A stretch of 64,000 nucleotides of DNA. Source: Polaribacter haliotis (GTDB taxonomy: Bacteria; Bacteroidota; Bacteroidia; Flavobacteriales; Flavobacteriaceae). Position 1 is the first letter of the stretch; the number at the start of each line of letters is the position of its first letter. Positions 1 to 10,591 of the stretch are shown piece after piece. The translations under genes and the position numbers were made by a program. The notes under the pieces are model-generated. The model saw only the letters and a list, made by a program, of their open reading frames with translations. It had not been told where the DNA came from and searched no databases. Location of the stretch: assembly GCF_014784055.1 (NCBI RefSeq), contig NZ_CP061813.1:3482001-3546000 (forward strand), read 5' to 3'.

Positions 1-1
1 A

Positions 2-139
2 ACTGGTTTAGGATTAAAAGAAGCAAAAGGTATCGTAGATAGCGCACCAGCAGCAGTAAAAGAAGGAGTATCTAAAGATGAGGCTGAAGGTCTTAAAAAA
101 TCTTTAGAAGAAGCAGGAGCTGAGGTAGAGCTTAAGTAA
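2..139 (+). CDS. rplL: 50S ribosomal protein L7/L12, C-terminal part
   Basis: This is the last 45 codons of rplL; the gene starts before the window. The reading frame gives the typical C-terminal domain, [13 protein letters not shown] followed by [10 protein letters not shown] and TAA, the surface that contacts elongation factors on the ribosome stalk. It sits directly upstream of rpoB and rpoC, the usual bacterial rplL-rpoBC order, so it marks the end of the ribosomal part of the operon. Confidence 0.97.
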   Translation, partial: TGLGLKEAKGIVDSAPAAVKEGVSKDEAEGLKKSLEEAGAEVELK

Positions 140-147
140 GCTTTTAT

Positions 148-211
148 CCCGAAGTTTCGGGCAAACAAATTTAGGTTTAGGTACTAGAAACAATGTTTTT
201 AGACCTAAACC
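148..211 (+). promoter_or_regulatory. RNA hairpins between rplL and rpoB (attenuator or processing site)
   Basis: Two inverted repeats lie in the leader. A small one is CCCGAA at 148-153 with TTCGGG at 156-161. A long one pairs 174-182 (GGTTTAGGT) with 203-211 and 184-191 (CTAGAAAC) with 195-202, giving 17 pairs with one bulged A and a 3-base loop. No T-run follows, so a simple terminator is unlikely. In E. coli the rplL-rpoB gap carries an attenuator and an RNase III site; a similar role here is an inference. Confidence 0.6.
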
Positions 212-272
212 ATTTTGTGTATATATTCGTTCTTTATTTTAATTCAGATTTTAATCAAAAAAATATTCTCTT

Positions 273-3200
273 TTGGCAACGAAAAACACTACTGAAAGAA
301 TCAACTTCGCTACTTCTCAAATGATTAAAGAATATCCAGACTTTTTGGATATTCAGGTAAAGTCTTTTCAAGACTTTTTCCAGCTTCAAACAAAGGCAGA
401 AGAAAGAGGTGAAGAAGGTTTGTACAAAACCTTCATGGATAACTTTCCAATTACAGATACAAGAAATCAATTTGTATTAGAATTTTTAGACTACTTTGTA
501 GACCCACCAAGATATTCAATTCAAGAATGTATTGAGAGAGGTTTAACACACAGTGTGCCCTTAAAAGCACGTCTTAAATTGTACTGTACAGATCCTGAAC
601 ACGAAGATTTCGAAACAATTGTTCAAGATGTGTATTTGGGTACAATTCCTTATATGACTAATTCTGGAACCTTTGTAATAAATGGTGCAGAACGTGTTGT
701 GGTTTCTCAACTACATAGATCTCCGGGTGTATTCTTCGGGCAATCATTCCACGCAAATGGTACAAAATTATACTCTGCAAGAGTAATTCCTTTTAAAGGA
801 TCTTGGATAGAGTTTGCTACCGATATCAATCAAGTGATGTACGCTTATATTGATAGAAAGAAAAAATTACCAGTAACTACATTATTCAGAGCCATAGGTT
901 TTGAAAGAGACAAAGATATATTAGAAATTTTTGATCTTGCAGAAGAAGTTAAAGTTTCTAAAGCTGGATTAAAGAAAGTATTAGGAAGAAAACTTGCCGC
1001 TAGAGTTTTAAAAACTTGGCATGAAGATTTTGTAGATGAAGATACTGGAGAAGTTGTATCAATCGAAAGAAACGAAATAGTTTTCGATCGTGATACAATT
1101 TTAGAAAAAGAACATATAGATGAAATAATAGAAGCAGGTGCTAAAACGGTTTTACTTCATAAGGAAGACAACCATATGGCAGATTATGCCATTATTCATA
1201 ATACTTTACAAAAAGATCCTACAAATTCTGAAAAAGAAGCTGTAGAACATATCTATAGACAATTACGTAATGCAGAACCGCCAGATGAGGAGACTGCAAG
1301 AGGTATTATAGATAAGTTGTTCTTTTCTGAACAACGTTATAATTTGGGTGAAGTTGGTCGTTTTAGAATGAACACAAAGCTTCAGTTGAATGAGCCTATG
1401 GATCAGAAAGTATTATCGAAATTAGATATTATTACAATTATAAAATATTTAATTGAGTTAATTAATTCTAAAGCAGAGGTAGATGATATCGATCACTTAT
1501 CTAACAGACGTGTAAGAACTGTTGGAGAACAATTAGCAGGTCAGTTTGGTGTTGGTTTAGCTCGTATGGCTAGAACAATTCGTGAGCGTATGAATGTGCG
1601 TGATAACGAGGTGTTTACACCAATAGATTTGATTAATGCAAAAACATTATCATCTGTAATTAATTCATTCTTCGGAACGAATCAATTATCTCAGTTTATG
1701 GATCAAACGAATCCATTAGCGGAAATTACACACAAACGTCGTTTATCTGCACTTGGACCTGGAGGTTTATCTAGAGAAAGAGCAGGTTTTGAGGTTCGTG
1801 ATGTTCACTATACGCATTATGGGCGTTTATGTCCTATTGAAACTCCAGAGGGACCAAATATTGGTTTAATTTCTTCACTTGCAGTATTTGCAAAAGTGAA
1901 TAATTTAGGTTTTATTGAAACTCCTTATAGAAAAGTAAATGAAGGTGTTGTTGCAACTGATGAACCAATTTATTTAAGTGCTGAAGAAGAAGAAGGAATG
2001 CGTTTTGCGCAATCTAACGTTCCTGTTGATGAAAAAGGTACTTTTAAAGAAGAAAGAATAATTTCTAGAGAAGGTGGTGATTTTCCTGTTGTAACTCCGC
2101 AAGAAGTTCAATATATGGATGTTGCTCCAAATCAAATTGCATCAATATCTGCATCTTTAATTCCTTTCTTGGAACATGATGATGCCAACCGTGCATTAAT
2201 GGGATCGAACATGATGCGTCAAGCAGTTCCATTATTACGTCCAGAATCTCCAATTGTTGGAACAGGATTAGAGCGTAGAGTCGCAAAAGATTCACGTATT
2301 TTAATTAATGCTGAAGGAAATGGAGTAGTTGAGTATGTAGATGCTAATAAGATTACAATTAAATACGATAGAACTGAAGAAGAAAGAATGGTTAGTTTCG
2401 ATTCTGATGAAGTTTCTTATAATTTAATTAAATTTAGAAAAACCAATCAAGGTACTTCTATTAACTTAAAGCCGATTGTAGAAAGAGGTGATAGAGTTTC
2501 TGAAGGACAAGTTCTTTGTGAAGGTTATGCAACACAAAAAGGAGAATTAGCTTTAGGAAGAAATATGAAAGTAGCCTTTATGCCTTGGAAAGGGTATAAC
2601 TTTGAGGATGCAATTGTAATTTCTGAAAAAGTAGTTCGTGAAGATATATTTACATCTATTCATATTGATGAGTATTCTTTAGATGTTAGAGATACAAAAT
2701 TAGGAACTGAAGAGTTAACTAATGATATTCCTAACGTTTCTGAAGAAGCAACAAGCAATTTAGATGAAAATGGAATGATAAGAATTGGAGCAGAAGTAAA
2801 TCCTGGTGACATTTTAATTGGTAAAATTACACCAAAGGGAGAATCTGATCCAACTCCAGAAGAAAAATTATTACGTGCTATTTTTGGTGATAAAGCGGGT
2901 GATGTAAAAGATGCATCATTAAAAGCTTCACCATCATTAAGAGGTGTAGTAATTGATAAAAAATTATTTAAAAGAGCTGTAAAAGACAAGAACAAGAGAT
3001 TAAGAGATAAAGAAGCAGTTACTGCATTAGAATCTTCTTTTGTTTCTAAGTTTGAAGGCTTAAAAGATGAGTTAATTGAGAAATTATTCACTTTAATTAG
3101 TGGTAAAACTTCTCAAGGAGTGTTTAATGATTTAGGTGAAGAAGTATTACCAAAAGGTAAGAAATATACACTTAAAATGTTAAACTCTGTGGACGATTAT

Positions 3201-4082
3201 GTACACTTAACAGGTTCTTGGACAACAGATAAAGAATTAAACGATTATGTAGGTGAATTAGTTCACAACTACAAAATTAAAGTAAATGATTTACAAGGTT
3301 CTTTACGTCGTCAAAAATTTACAATCTCTGTAGGAGATGAATTACCAGCAGGTATTTTAAAATTAGCTAAAGTTTACATCGCTAAAAAACGTAAGTTAAA
3401 AGTTGGTGATAAAATGGCGGGACGTCATGGAAATAAAGGTATTGTTGCTCGTATTGTAAGAGCAGAAGACATGCCTTTCTTAGAGGACGGAACTCCAGTA
3501 GACATCGTTTTAAATCCTTTAGGTGTACCATCTCGTATGAATATTGGTCAAATTTATGAAACTGTTCTTGGTTGGGCAGGTCAAAAATTAGATAAAAAGT
3601 ATGCAACACCAATTTTTGATGGAGCATCTTTAGATCAAATTAATGCATATACAGATGAAGCAGGTGTACCAAGATTTGGACACACTTACTTATATGATGG
3701 AGGAACAGGTAAACGTTTCGATCAACCAGCAACAGTTGGTATTATTTATATGATTAAGTTAGGTCACATGATTGAAGATAAAATGCACGCGCGTTCTATT
3801 GGACCTTATTCATTAATTACACAACAACCATTAGGTGGTAAAGCACAATTTGGTGGTCAGCGTTTTGGAGAGATGGAAGTTTGGGCACTTGAGGCATATG
3901 GTGCGTCAAGTATCTTAAGAGAAATCTTAACTGTAAAATCGGATGATGTTATGGGAAGAGCTAAAACATACGAAAGTATTGTTAAAGGGGAGTCTATGCC
4001 AGAACCAGGTTTACCAGAATCATTTAACGTATTAATGCATGAACTTAAAGGTTTAGGTTTAGACGTTAGATTAGAAGAATAA
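273..4082 (+). CDS. rpoB: DNA-directed RNA polymerase subunit beta
   Basis: The 1269-aa beta subunit forms the catalytic core with beta' and carries the rifampicin pocket. The conserved block [16 protein letters not shown] and the following [11 protein letters not shown] lie near residues 492-530, and the C-terminal [18 protein letters not shown] region is intact. The start is TTG at 273: the next in-frame ATG would remove about 16 residues ([15 protein letters not shown]) that belong to the conserved N-terminus. No Shine-Dalgarno is seen, as is normal for Bacteroidota. It is followed by rpoC after a 78-bp gap holding a repeat-like hairpin. Confidence 0.98.
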   Translation: MATKNTTERINFATSQMIKEYPDFLDIQVKSFQDFFQLQTKAEERGEEGLYKTFMDNFPITDTRNQFVLEFLDYFVDPPRYSIQECIERGLTHSVPLKARLKLYCTDPEHEDFETIVQDVYLGTIPYMTNSGTFVINGAERVVVSQLHRSPGVFFGQSFHANGTKLYSARVIPFKGSWIEFATDINQVMYAYIDRKKKLPVTTLFRAIGFERDKDILEIFDLAEEVKVSKAGLKKVLGRKLAARVLKTWHEDFVDEDTGEVVSIERNEIVFDRDTILEKEHIDEIIEAGAKTVLLHKEDNHMADYAIIHNTLQKDPTNSEKEAVEHIYRQLRNAEPPDEETARGIIDKLFFSEQRYNLGEVGRFRMNTKLQLNEPMDQKVLSKLDIITIIKYLIELINSKAEVDDIDHLSNRRVRTVGEQLAGQFGVGLARMARTIRERMNVRDNEVFTPIDLINAKTLSSVINSFFGTNQLSQFMDQTNPLAEITHKRRLSALGPGGLSRERAGFEVRDVHYTHYGRLCPIETPEGPNIGLISSLAVFAKVNNLGFIETPYRKVNEGVVATDEPIYLSAEEEEGMRFAQSNVPVDEKGTFKEERIISREGGDFPVVTPQEVQYMDVAPNQIASISASLIPFLEHDDANRALMGSNMMRQAVPLLRPESPIVGTGLERRVAKDSRILINAEGNGVVEYVDANKITIKYDRTEEERMVSFDSDEVSYNLIKFRKTNQGTSINLKPIVERGDRVSEGQVLCEGYATQKGELALGRNMKVAFMPWKGYNFEDAIVISEKVVREDIFTSIHIDEYSLDVRDTKLGTEELTNDIPNVSEEATSNLDENGMIRIGAEVNPGDILIGKITPKGESDPTPEEKLLRAIFGDKAGDVKDASLKASPSLRGVVIDKKLFKRAVKDKNKRLRDKEAVTALESSFVSKFEGLKDELIEKLFTLISGKTSQGVFNDLGEEVLPKGKKYTLKMLNSVDDYVHLTGSWTTDKELNDYVGELVHNYKIKVNDLQGSLRRQKFTISVGDELPAGILKLAKVYIAKKRKLKVGDKMAGRHGNKGIVARIVRAEDMPFLEDGTPVDIVLNPLGVPSRMNIGQIYETVLGWAGQKLDKKYATPIFDGASLDQINAYTDEAGVPRFGHTYLYDGGTGKRFDQPATVGIIYMIKLGHMIEDKMHARSIGPYSLITQQPLGGKAQFGGQRFGEMEVWALEAYGASSILREILTVKSDDVMGRAKTYESIVKGESMPEPGLPESFNVLMHELKGLGLDVRLEE

Positions 4083-4096
4083 ATTTTTTCAGTAAC

Positions 4097-4129
4097 CAGT
4101 TTTCAGTAGTATTATGCTACTGAAAACTG
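4097..4129. repeat. ACTG-rich intergenic inverted repeat between rpoB and rpoC
   Basis: A perfect 13-bp inverted repeat, CAGTTTTCAGTAG at 4097-4109 and its complement at 4117-4129, has a 7-base loop. It is followed by further ACTG-spaced words (ACTGAATACTGCCAACTG). The pattern of ACTGNNN words resembles the ACTG-rich intergenic repeats common in flavobacterial genomes; that resemblance is from memory. It could form a hairpin in the rpoBC transcript. Confidence 0.6.
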
Positions 4130-4160
4130 AATACTGCCAACTGAATACTTATTAAAAGAC

Positions 4161-7100
4161 ATGGCAAGAAAACAAGAGAAGTACACTGTAAAAAAGTTTA
4201 ATAAAATCTCGATTGGTTTATCATCTCCAGAAGCAATATTAGAAGCTTCTAGAGGAGAGGTGTTAAAACCAGAAACTATAAATTATCGTACACACAAACC
4301 AGAAAGAGATGGTTTATTTTGTGAGCGTATCTTTGGTCCTGTAAAGGATTACGAATGTGCTTGTGGAAAATACAAAAGAATTCGTTATAAAGGAATTGTT
4401 TGTGATAGATGTGGGGTAGAAGTAACAGAAAAGAAAGTACGTAGAGATAGAGTAGGACACATTAATTTGGTGGTTCCTGTAGCTCATATTTGGTACTTTA
4501 GATCATTACCTAACAAAATGGGATACCTTTTAGGTTTGCCATCTAAAAAGTTAGATATGATAATTTACTACGAACGTTACGTAGTAATTCAACCAGGTAT
4601 TGCAAAAGGACCTGAAGGGGAACCATTACAAAAAATGGACTTCTTAACAGAAGAAGAATATTTAGATATTGTTGATGAGTTGCCACAAGAAAATCAATAT
4701 AAAGATGATGCAGACCCAGATAAGTTTATCGCTAAAATGGGTGCAGAATGTTTAATTGATTTATTAGCACGTATCGATTTAGATGCTTTGTCTTTTGAAT
4801 TAAGACACAAAGCAAATACAGAAACGTCTAAACAACGTAAAACAGAAGCATTAAAACGTTTAAATGTTGTTGAAGCATTCAGAGACTCTCAGAAAAATAG
4901 AGAAAACAATCCTGAGTGGATGATTATGAAGGCAGTACCAGTAATTCCACCAGAATTACGTCCATTAGTGCCTTTAGATGGTGGTCGTTTCGCAACTTCA
5001 GATTTAAATGATTTATATAGAAGAGTTATTATCAGAAACAATCGTTTAAAAAGATTAGTTGAGATAAAAGCTCCTGAAGTTATTTTACGTAACGAGAAAC
5101 GTATGTTACAAGAATCTGTAGATTCATTATTTGATAACACACGTAAATCATCTGCAGTAAAAACAGAATCTAACAGACCTTTAAAATCTTTATCAGATTC
5201 TTTAAAAGGTAAACAAGGACGTTTCCGTCAGAACTTATTAGGAAAACGTGTAGATTATTCAGCACGTTCTGTAATTGTTGTTGGACCAGAATTAAAATTA
5301 TCAGAATGTGGTATCCCAAAAGATATGGCAGCTGAACTTTACAAGCCTTTTGTAATTAGAAAGCTAATTGAAAGAGGAATTGTAAAAACAGTAAAATCTG
5401 CTAAGAAAATTATAGATAGAAAAGAACCAGTTGTTTGGGATATTTTAGAAAATGTAATTAAAGGACATCCAGTTTTATTAAACAGGGCTCCTACTTTACA
5501 CAGACTAGGTATACAAGCATTCCAACCAAAATTAATTGAAGGAAAAGCAATCCAATTGCACCCGTTAGTTTGTACGGCCTTTAATGCCGATTTTGATGGA
5601 GATCAAATGGCGGTTCATTTACCATTAGGACCAGAAGCTATTTTAGAAGCGCAAATATTAATGTTGGCTTCTCATAATATCTTAAACCCTGCAAATGGTG
5701 CACCAGTAACTGTACCTTCTCAGGATATGGTATTGGGTTTATACTATATGACAAAAGAAAGAATTTCTACTCCAGAAGTACCAATTAAAGGAGAAGGATT
5801 AACTTTCTATTCACCAGAAGAAGTAACGATTGCTTTTAACGAAGAAATGGTAGACTTAAATGCTGGTATTAAAGTAAGAACTTATGATGTTGATGAAAAT
5901 GGAGAACAAGTTAGAAAAATTATAAAAACTACTGTTGGTAGAGTTTTATTTAATGAAAAAGTTCCTCCTGCTGCAGGATACATTAATGAAGTATTGACTA
6001 AGAAAAACTTACGTGGAATTATTGGTGGAATTTTAAAAGCTACTGATATTCCTACAACAGGAGAATTCTTAGATCAAATAAAAAATATGGGATATAAATT
6101 TGCCTTTCAAGGTGGTTTATCTTTCTCATTAGGGGATATTATTATTCCTGATGAAAAGCAATCTATGATTGATGAAGCTAATAAAGAAGTGGACATCATT
6201 GTAGGAAATTATAATATGGGTATGTTAACGCAAAAAGAGCGTTACAATCAGGTAATTGATGTTTGGGGATCTACCAACAATAGATTAACTGAATTATCTA
6301 TGAAGAATTTACGTGAAGACCAGCAAGGTTTTAACTCGGTTTACATGATGCTAGATTCTGGAGCAAGGGGTTCTAAAGAACAGATTCGTCAGTTAACAGG
6401 TATGCGTGGATTAATGGCAAAACCTAAAAAATCTACAGCTGGAGGTGGAGAAATTATTGAGAATCCAATTCTTTCTAACTTTAAGGAAGGGTTATCTATT
6501 CTAGAATATTTTATCTCGACTCACGGTGCACGTAAAGGATTGGCAGATACAGCTTTAAAAACGGCAGATGCTGGTTACCTAACTCGTAGATTGGTAGATG
6601 TTTCTCAAGATGTTATCATTAATGAAGAAGATTGTGGTACATTAAGAGGTTTAGAAGTAGCTCCTTTAAAGAAAAATGATGAGATTGTAGAATCTTTATC
6701 TGACAGAATTGAAGGAAGAATTTCTTTAAACAATGTTTATCATCCTTTAACAGATGAGCTACTATTAGAAGCAAATCAAGCAATTACTTCTCAATTAGCA
6801 GATGCAGTTGATAAGTCTGGAATTGATAGTGTAGAAGTAAGATCTCCATTGTCATGTGAGTCTTCAAGAGGTATTTGTGCAAAATGTTACGGACAGAGTT
6901 TATCTACCCGTAATAAAGTACAAATTGGTGAAGCAGTTGGTGTAATTGCAGCACAATCTATTGGAGAGCCAGGTACACAGTTAACATTACGTACATTCCA
7001 CGTTGGTGGGGTTGCAGGTAATATTTCTGAAGATAACAAGCTTGTTGCAAAGTTCGATGGTAATGTAACAATAGAAGATTTAAGAACAGTAATAGGTAAA

Positions 7101-8435
7101 GATAATGATGGAAACGATGTTGATATTGTTATCTCTAGAACTGCTGAAATTAAAATTGTAGATAAGAAAACAGGAATTACACAGAGTACAAATATTTTAC
7201 CTTATGGTTCTATCATTTTTGATAAAGATAGAAAAACCATTAAAAAGGGAGATGCAATTGTACAATGGGATCCATTTAATGGTGTAATTGTTTCCGAATT
7301 TGGTGGAAAAGTGAAGTTTGACAATTTAGAGCAAGGTATTAACTACTCTGTAGAAATTGATGAGCAAACAGGTTTCCAAGAAAAAGTAATGATTGATTCT
7401 AAGAACAAGAAAATCATTGCATCTTTAATTATTGAAGATAAAGATGGTAATGCTTTACGTTCTTATAGTTTACCAGTAGGAGCACATTTAATGGTAAGTG
7501 ATGGAGATAAAGTAGAGTCTGGTCATACTTTAGTTAAAATACCAAGAAAATCTGGTAAAGCAGGAGATATTACAGGAGGTTTACCACGTGTAACAGAATT
7601 ATTTGAAGCGCGTAACCCTTCTAATCCATCTGTAGTTTCAGAGATTGATGGTGTTGTTTCTTTCGGGAAAATTAAAAGAGGTAATAGAGAAATTATTGTT
7701 GAATCTAAAACTGAAGATGTTAGAAAGTATTTAGTAAAACTTTCGAATCAGATTTTAGTTCAAGAAAATGACTTTATTAAAGCTGGTATGCCATTATCAG
7801 ACGGAGCAACAACTCCTTCAGATATTTTAAGAATCAAAGGACCATCTGCAGTACAAGAATATTTAGTAAACGAAATTCAAGAAGTATATCGTTTACAAGG
7901 TGTAAAAATTAACGACAAACATTTCGAAGTTGTTGTTCGTCAAATGATGCGTAAAGTTAGAATTATCGATTCTGGAGATACATTATTCTTAGAGAATCAA
8001 TTAATTCATAAAATTGACTTTATCAAAGATAACGACGCAATTTATGGAATGAAAGTAGTTGAAAGTGCTGGAGATTCTGAGAACTTAAAAGAAGGACAAA
8101 TTATTTCTGCGCGTCAATTAAGAGACGAAAATTCTTTATTAAGAAGAAATGATAAGAATTTAGTTGAAGCAAGAGATGCAAAACCAGCAACTGCAGAACA
8201 AGTTTTACAAGGTATTACAAGAGCATCTTTACAAACGAAGTCGTTTATTTCTGCAGCTTCTTTCCAAGAAACTACAAAAGTATTAAATGAAGCCGCTGTA
8301 AGTGGAAAAGTAGATACTTTAGAAGGTTTGAAGGAAAATGTAATTGTAGGTAAGAAAATACCAGCAGGAACAGGAATGAGATCTTACGATAAAATAATCG
8401 TAGGTCCTAAAGATGAAATAGAACAAAGTTTCTAA
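4161..8435 (+). CDS. rpoC: DNA-directed RNA polymerase subunit beta'
   Basis: The 1424-aa beta' subunit holds the catalytic magnesium. The N-terminal zinc site (CACGKYKR then VCDRCG) is near residues 71-90, the invariant [14 protein letters not shown] motif is near residue 474, and the second zinc cluster ([11 protein letters not shown]) is near residue 900. The protein ends with the [11 protein letters not shown] region and is full length for Bacteroidota. It starts with ATG at 4161 and is cotranscribed with rpoB; a strong terminator follows at 8464. Confidence 0.98.
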   Translation: MARKQEKYTVKKFNKISIGLSSPEAILEASRGEVLKPETINYRTHKPERDGLFCERIFGPVKDYECACGKYKRIRYKGIVCDRCGVEVTEKKVRRDRVGHINLVVPVAHIWYFRSLPNKMGYLLGLPSKKLDMIIYYERYVVIQPGIAKGPEGEPLQKMDFLTEEEYLDIVDELPQENQYKDDADPDKFIAKMGAECLIDLLARIDLDALSFELRHKANTETSKQRKTEALKRLNVVEAFRDSQKNRENNPEWMIMKAVPVIPPELRPLVPLDGGRFATSDLNDLYRRVIIRNNRLKRLVEIKAPEVILRNEKRMLQESVDSLFDNTRKSSAVKTESNRPLKSLSDSLKGKQGRFRQNLLGKRVDYSARSVIVVGPELKLSECGIPKDMAAELYKPFVIRKLIERGIVKTVKSAKKIIDRKEPVVWDILENVIKGHPVLLNRAPTLHRLGIQAFQPKLIEGKAIQLHPLVCTAFNADFDGDQMAVHLPLGPEAILEAQILMLASHNILNPANGAPVTVPSQDMVLGLYYMTKERISTPEVPIKGEGLTFYSPEEVTIAFNEEMVDLNAGIKVRTYDVDENGEQVRKIIKTTVGRVLFNEKVPPAAGYINEVLTKKNLRGIIGGILKATDIPTTGEFLDQIKNMGYKFAFQGGLSFSLGDIIIPDEKQSMIDEANKEVDIIVGNYNMGMLTQKERYNQVIDVWGSTNNRLTELSMKNLREDQQGFNSVYMMLDSGARGSKEQIRQLTGMRGLMAKPKKSTAGGGEIIENPILSNFKEGLSILEYFISTHGARKGLADTALKTADAGYLTRRLVDVSQDVIINEEDCGTLRGLEVAPLKKNDEIVESLSDRIEGRISLNNVYHPLTDELLLEANQAITSQLADAVDKSGIDSVEVRSPLSCESSRGICAKCYGQSLSTRNKVQIGEAVGVIAAQSIGEPGTQLTLRTFHVGGVAGNISEDNKLVAKFDGNVTIEDLRTVIGKDNDGNDVDIVISRTAEIKIVDKKTGITQSTNILPYGSIIFDKDRKTIKKGDAIVQWDPFNGVIVSEFGGKVKFDNLEQGINYSVEIDEQTGFQEKVMIDSKNKKIIASLIIEDKDGNALRSYSLPVGAHLMVSDGDKVESGHTLVKIPRKSGKAGDITGGLPRVTELFEARNPSNPSVVSEIDGVVSFGKIKRGNREIIVESKTEDVRKYLVKLSNQILVQENDFIKAGMPLSDGATTPSDILRIKGPSAVQEYLVNEIQEVYRLQGVKINDKHFEVVVRQMMRKVRIIDSGDTLFLENQLIHKIDFIKDNDAIYGMKVVESAGDSENLKEGQIISARQLRDENSLLRRNDKNLVEARDAKPATAEQVLQGITRASLQTKSFISAASFQETTKVLNEAAVSGKVDTLEGLKENVIVGKKIPAGTGMRSYDKIIVGPKDEIEQSF

Positions 8436-8463
8436 TTATAACGTGTAAACGTTTAAATATTTT

Positions 8464-8517
8464 AAAAGTTGAATTGTTTACTGTAAGTTAATTACAATAT
8501 TCAATTCAACTTTTTTT
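8464..8517 (+). terminator. Terminator after rpoC
   Basis: AAAAGTTGAATTG at 8464-8476 pairs perfectly with 8502-8514, and the 3' arm runs directly into a T-run. The 25-base loop is long. It ends the rplL-rpoBC operon. Confidence 0.75.
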
Positions 8518-8525
8518 ATTTATCC

Positions 8526-8572
8526 TCGAGTGCAGTCGAGAGATTTGTAATTAAGGTTTCGACTGCGCTCGA
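8526..8572. repeat. Flavobacterial TCGACTGCGCTCGA-type intergenic repeat
   Basis: TCGAGTGCAGTCGA at 8526-8539 and TCGACTGCGCTCGA at 8559-8572 are inverted copies with one G:T pair. The right copy continues with CCTGACA. Words of this type (TTTCGACTGCGCTC-aCCTGACA) are, from memory, a frequent dispersed repeat of flavobacterial genomes. Here it lies in the 5' leader of the DUF3467 gene. Confidence 0.6.
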
Positions 8573-8590
8573 CCTGACAAATTTATTAAA

Positions 8591-8902
8591 ATGGAAGAAA
8601 ATCAAAATAAAGAAGGTCAATTAAATATTGAATTAGATCAAGAAATTGCAGAAGGAACTTATTCTAATTTGGCAATAATAAACCATTCTGTATCAGAGTT
8701 TATTGTAGATTTTATAAATATTATGCCTGGAGTACCAAAGGCAAAAGTAAAATCTAGAATAATTTTAACTCCTCAGCATGCAAAAAGACTTACTAAAGCT
8801 TTAGCAGACAATGTTCGTAAGTTTGAAGAAGCTCATGGAGAAATAAAAGATTATGAACAACCACCAATTCCAATGAATTTTGGGCCTACAGGACAAGCTT
8901 AA
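8591..8902 (+). CDS. DUF3467 family protein
   Basis: A 103-aa protein with the DUF3467 signature: NLAIINHSVSEFIVDFINIMPG followed by a segment containing SRIILTPQHAKRLTKAL and a C-terminal EQPPIPMNFG tail. The family is short, widespread in Bacteroidota and of unknown molecular function. It sits after rpoC, from which a terminator separates it, and converges with aroC. Confidence 0.85.
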   Translation: MEENQNKEGQLNIELDQEIAEGTYSNLAIINHSVSEFIVDFINIMPGVPKAKVKSRIILTPQHAKRLTKALADNVRKFEEAHGEIKDYEQPPIPMNFGPTGQA

Positions 8903-8913
8903 AGTAAAAAAAA

Positions 8914-8946
8914 AAAGTGAAACATACTATGTTTCACTTTTTTTAT
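8914..8946. terminator. Bidirectional terminator between DUF3467 gene and aroC
   Basis: AAAGTGAAACAT at 8914-8925 pairs with 8929-8940 around a 3-base loop. It is flanked by an A-run on the left and a T-run on the right, so it can end transcription from both converging genes. Confidence 0.85.
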
Positions 8947-8949
8947 AAA

Positions 8950-10014
8950 TTATATTTTTCTAGACTTATTTAGTAGCCAAAAGTCAGCTAGAACTAAAGC
9001 AGTCATAGCTTCAACAATTGGAACTGCTCGAGGTACTACACAAGGATCGTGTCTACCTTTTCCTGTTATCTCTGTAACTTCATAATCAGAATTTATAGTT
9101 TGTTGAGAACTCATAATTGTAGCTACTGGTTTGAATGCTACTCTAAAATAAATATCCATACCATTGCTAATTCCACCTTGAATTCCTCCAGAAAGATTAG
9201 ATTGAGTAGAACCATCTTTATTAAAAACATCATTGTGTTCAGAACCTTTCATTTTTGCACCACAAAAGCCACTTCCGAATTCAAAACCTTTCACAGCATT
9301 TATAGATAGCATTGCTTTACCTAATTCCGCATGTAACTTGTTAAAAATAGGCTCTCCTAAACCAACAGGAACATTTTGAGCTACACAAGTAATTGTTCCT
9401 CCAATTGTATCACCAGCTTTTCTAATTTCTTGAATCTTAGTAATCATTTTTTCTGCGGAATTTTCGTCAGGACAACGTACAATATTATTTTCCGTTTTAG
9501 AAAAATCTAAATTTTGATAAGGCTTGTCAATAAAAATATCTCCTACAGAAGATGTAAATGCATTAATATTAATACTAGCAATTAATTGTTTTGCCAAAGC
9601 GCCTGCTACTACCCAATTGGCAGTTTCACGAGCAGAACTTCTTCCACCACCTCTATAGTCTCTAATACCATATTTTTTATCATAAGTAAAATCTGCATGA
9701 GATGGTCTATAAATATTTGTATTATGATTATAATCTTTAGATTTTTGATTTGTATTTCTAATAATAAAACCAATAGAAGTTCCTGTAGTTTTACCTTCAA
9801 AAACTCCTGATAAAAACTCTACAGTATCTGGCTCTTTTCGTTGTGTAACGATTTTAGATTGCCCTGGTTTACGCCTGTTTAATTCTTCTTGAATTGCATT
9901 AAAATTAACTTCTAAGCCAGCAGGAAACCCATCTATAACTCCGCCAATCGCAGTTCCATGAGATTCACCATATGTTGTTACTCTTAATAAGTTTCCAAAA
10001 GAATTAAATGACAT
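8950..10014 (-). CDS. aroC: Chorismate synthase
   Basis: A 354-aa, full-length chorismate synthase, which converts 5-enolpyruvylshikimate 3-phosphate to chorismate with reduced FMN in the last step of the shikimate pathway. Family motifs are clear: TTYGESHG near residue 15, RRKPGQ near 48, RPSHAD near 103, [12 protein letters not shown] near 120 and [16 protein letters not shown] near the end. Start is the ATG giving [16 protein letters not shown]. It stands alone on the minus strand. Confidence 0.97.
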   Translation of the reverse strand: MSFNSFGNLLRVTTYGESHGTAIGGVIDGFPAGLEVNFNAIQEELNRRKPGQSKIVTQRKEPDTVEFLSGVFEGKTTGTSIGFIIRNTNQKSKDYNHNTNIYRPSHADFTYDKKYGIRDYRGGGRSSARETANWVVAGALAKQLIASININAFTSSVGDIFIDKPYQNLDFSKTENNIVRCPDENSAEKMITKIQEIRKAGDTIGGTITCVAQNVPVGLGEPIFNKLHAELGKAMLSINAVKGFEFGSGFCGAKMKGSEHNDVFNKDGSTQSNLSGGIQGGISNGMDIYFRVAFKPVATIMSSQQTINSDYEVTEITGKGRHDPCVVPRAVPIVEAMTALVLADFWLLNKSRKI

Positions 10015-10190
10015 TGTTTCTGTATTTATTTGTGATACAAATATACTAAAGTGATTATTAGAAAGTTTTATTTTTCTATATTTATAATGATTTCCATGTG
10101 TTTTAATACAAAAATATACCTTGATAATGAATAAGATAGAATCATTATTTAACGATATTCAAAAAAGATAAAAAATAATAGCTTTTTTCT

Positions 10191-10221
10191 TTTACAGAGT
10201 TAAAAAAGCTTTATATATTTG
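10191..10221 (+). promoter_or_regulatory. Bacteroidota-type promoter for the tRNA genes
   Basis: A -7 element TATATTTG (consensus TAnnTTTG) at 10214-10221 follows a TTTTA -33-like word at about 10190-10194 with a spacer near 20 bp. It precedes tRNA-Ser by about 33 bp. The rest of the 240-bp gap after aroC shows nothing else recognisable. Confidence 0.55.
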
Positions 10222-10254
10222 CATCCGCATTCAGGGAATACCTGATAGACTTCT

Positions 10255-10339
10255 GGAGAATTGGCAGAGTGGTCGAATGCGGCAGTCTTGAAAACTGTTG
10301 ACTGTAACAGGTCCGGGGGTTCGAATCCCTCATTCTCCG
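10255..10339 (+). tRNA. tRNA-Ser (anticodon TGA)
   Basis: An 85-base class II tRNA. Acceptor GGAGAAT pairs with ATTCTCC, a long variable arm follows, and the anticodon loop CTTGAAA contains TGA (serine, UCA codons). The T arm contains GGTTCGAATCC. CCA is not encoded. Confidence 0.95.
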
Positions 10340-10396
10340 CAAAGAAACCAAACCCTTGTATTATTCAAGGGTTTGAATTTCTTAAAAATATTACTA

Positions 10397-10470
10397 GGGC
10401 TCTTAGCTCAGCTGGATAGAGCACCTCCCTTCTAAGGAGGCGGTCGAAGGTTCGAATCCTTCAGGGCTCA
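10397..10470 (+). tRNA. tRNA-Arg (anticodon TCT)
   Basis: A 74-base tRNA with acceptor GGGCTCT pairing with AGGGCTC (two G:U pairs). The anticodon stem CCTCC/GGAGG encloses CTTCTAA, giving anticodon TCT (arginine, AGA codons). The T arm carries GGTTCGAATCC. Its 3' half is the prophage attachment core, so the functional 3' end is supplied by the phage copy of that sequence. Confidence 0.96.
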
Positions 10471-10480
10471 CTTAAAGCTT
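10429..10480 (+). repeat. Prophage attachment core, left copy (attL)
   Basis: The 52 bases from the anticodon loop of tRNA-Arg through the first part of the terminator hairpin are repeated exactly at 42478-42529. The repeat restores the tRNA after integration, as is typical for tyrosine-recombinase phages that use tRNA genes. Confidence 0.93.
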
Positions 10481-10503
10481 TACTGTAATGGTAAAGCTTT
10501 TTT
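10474..10503 (+). terminator. Terminator after tRNA-Arg
   Basis: AAAGCTTTAC at 10474-10483 pairs perfectly with 10491-10500 and is followed by T residues. The left arm is partly inside the attachment core, so integration replaces part of the hairpin; the right end (42521-42547) rebuilds a similar one. Confidence 0.8.
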
Positions 10504-10540
10504 GTTGTTTTAAACTTTTATTAACTTGTTTGTATTTATG

Positions 10541-10548
10541 TATATTTG
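10541..10548 (+). promoter_or_regulatory. -7 element of the integrase promoter
   Basis: TATATTTG fits the Bacteroidota TAnnTTTG consensus and lies 43 bp before the integrase ATG. A clear -33 TTTG at the right distance is not seen. Confidence 0.5.
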
Positions 10549-10557
10549 TTATTATTT

Positions 10558-10583
10558 ACACGTAAAAACGTGTTGAAAACGTG
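10558..10583. repeat. ACGTG repeats at the left prophage end
   Basis: ACACGT at 10558-10563 and ACGTGT at 10568-10573 form a perfect 6+4+6 palindrome, and AAAACGTG follows at 10576-10583, just before the integrase start. The same words (ACGTGA and AAACGTGT) occur at 42395-42411 near the right end. They could be arm-type integrase sites or an operator for the integrase gene. Confidence 0.5.
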
Positions 10584-10591
10584 AAAAAATA

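Noticed and set aside
273..275. TTG at rpoB as a wrong start
   Set aside because: The conserved N-terminal residues lie between it and the next ATG, so TTG is kept.
2660..3091. 143-aa ORF antisense to rpoB
   Set aside because: Shadow of the conserved rpoB frame; other antisense ORFs in rpoB, rpoC, aroC and the phage genes were left out for the same reason.
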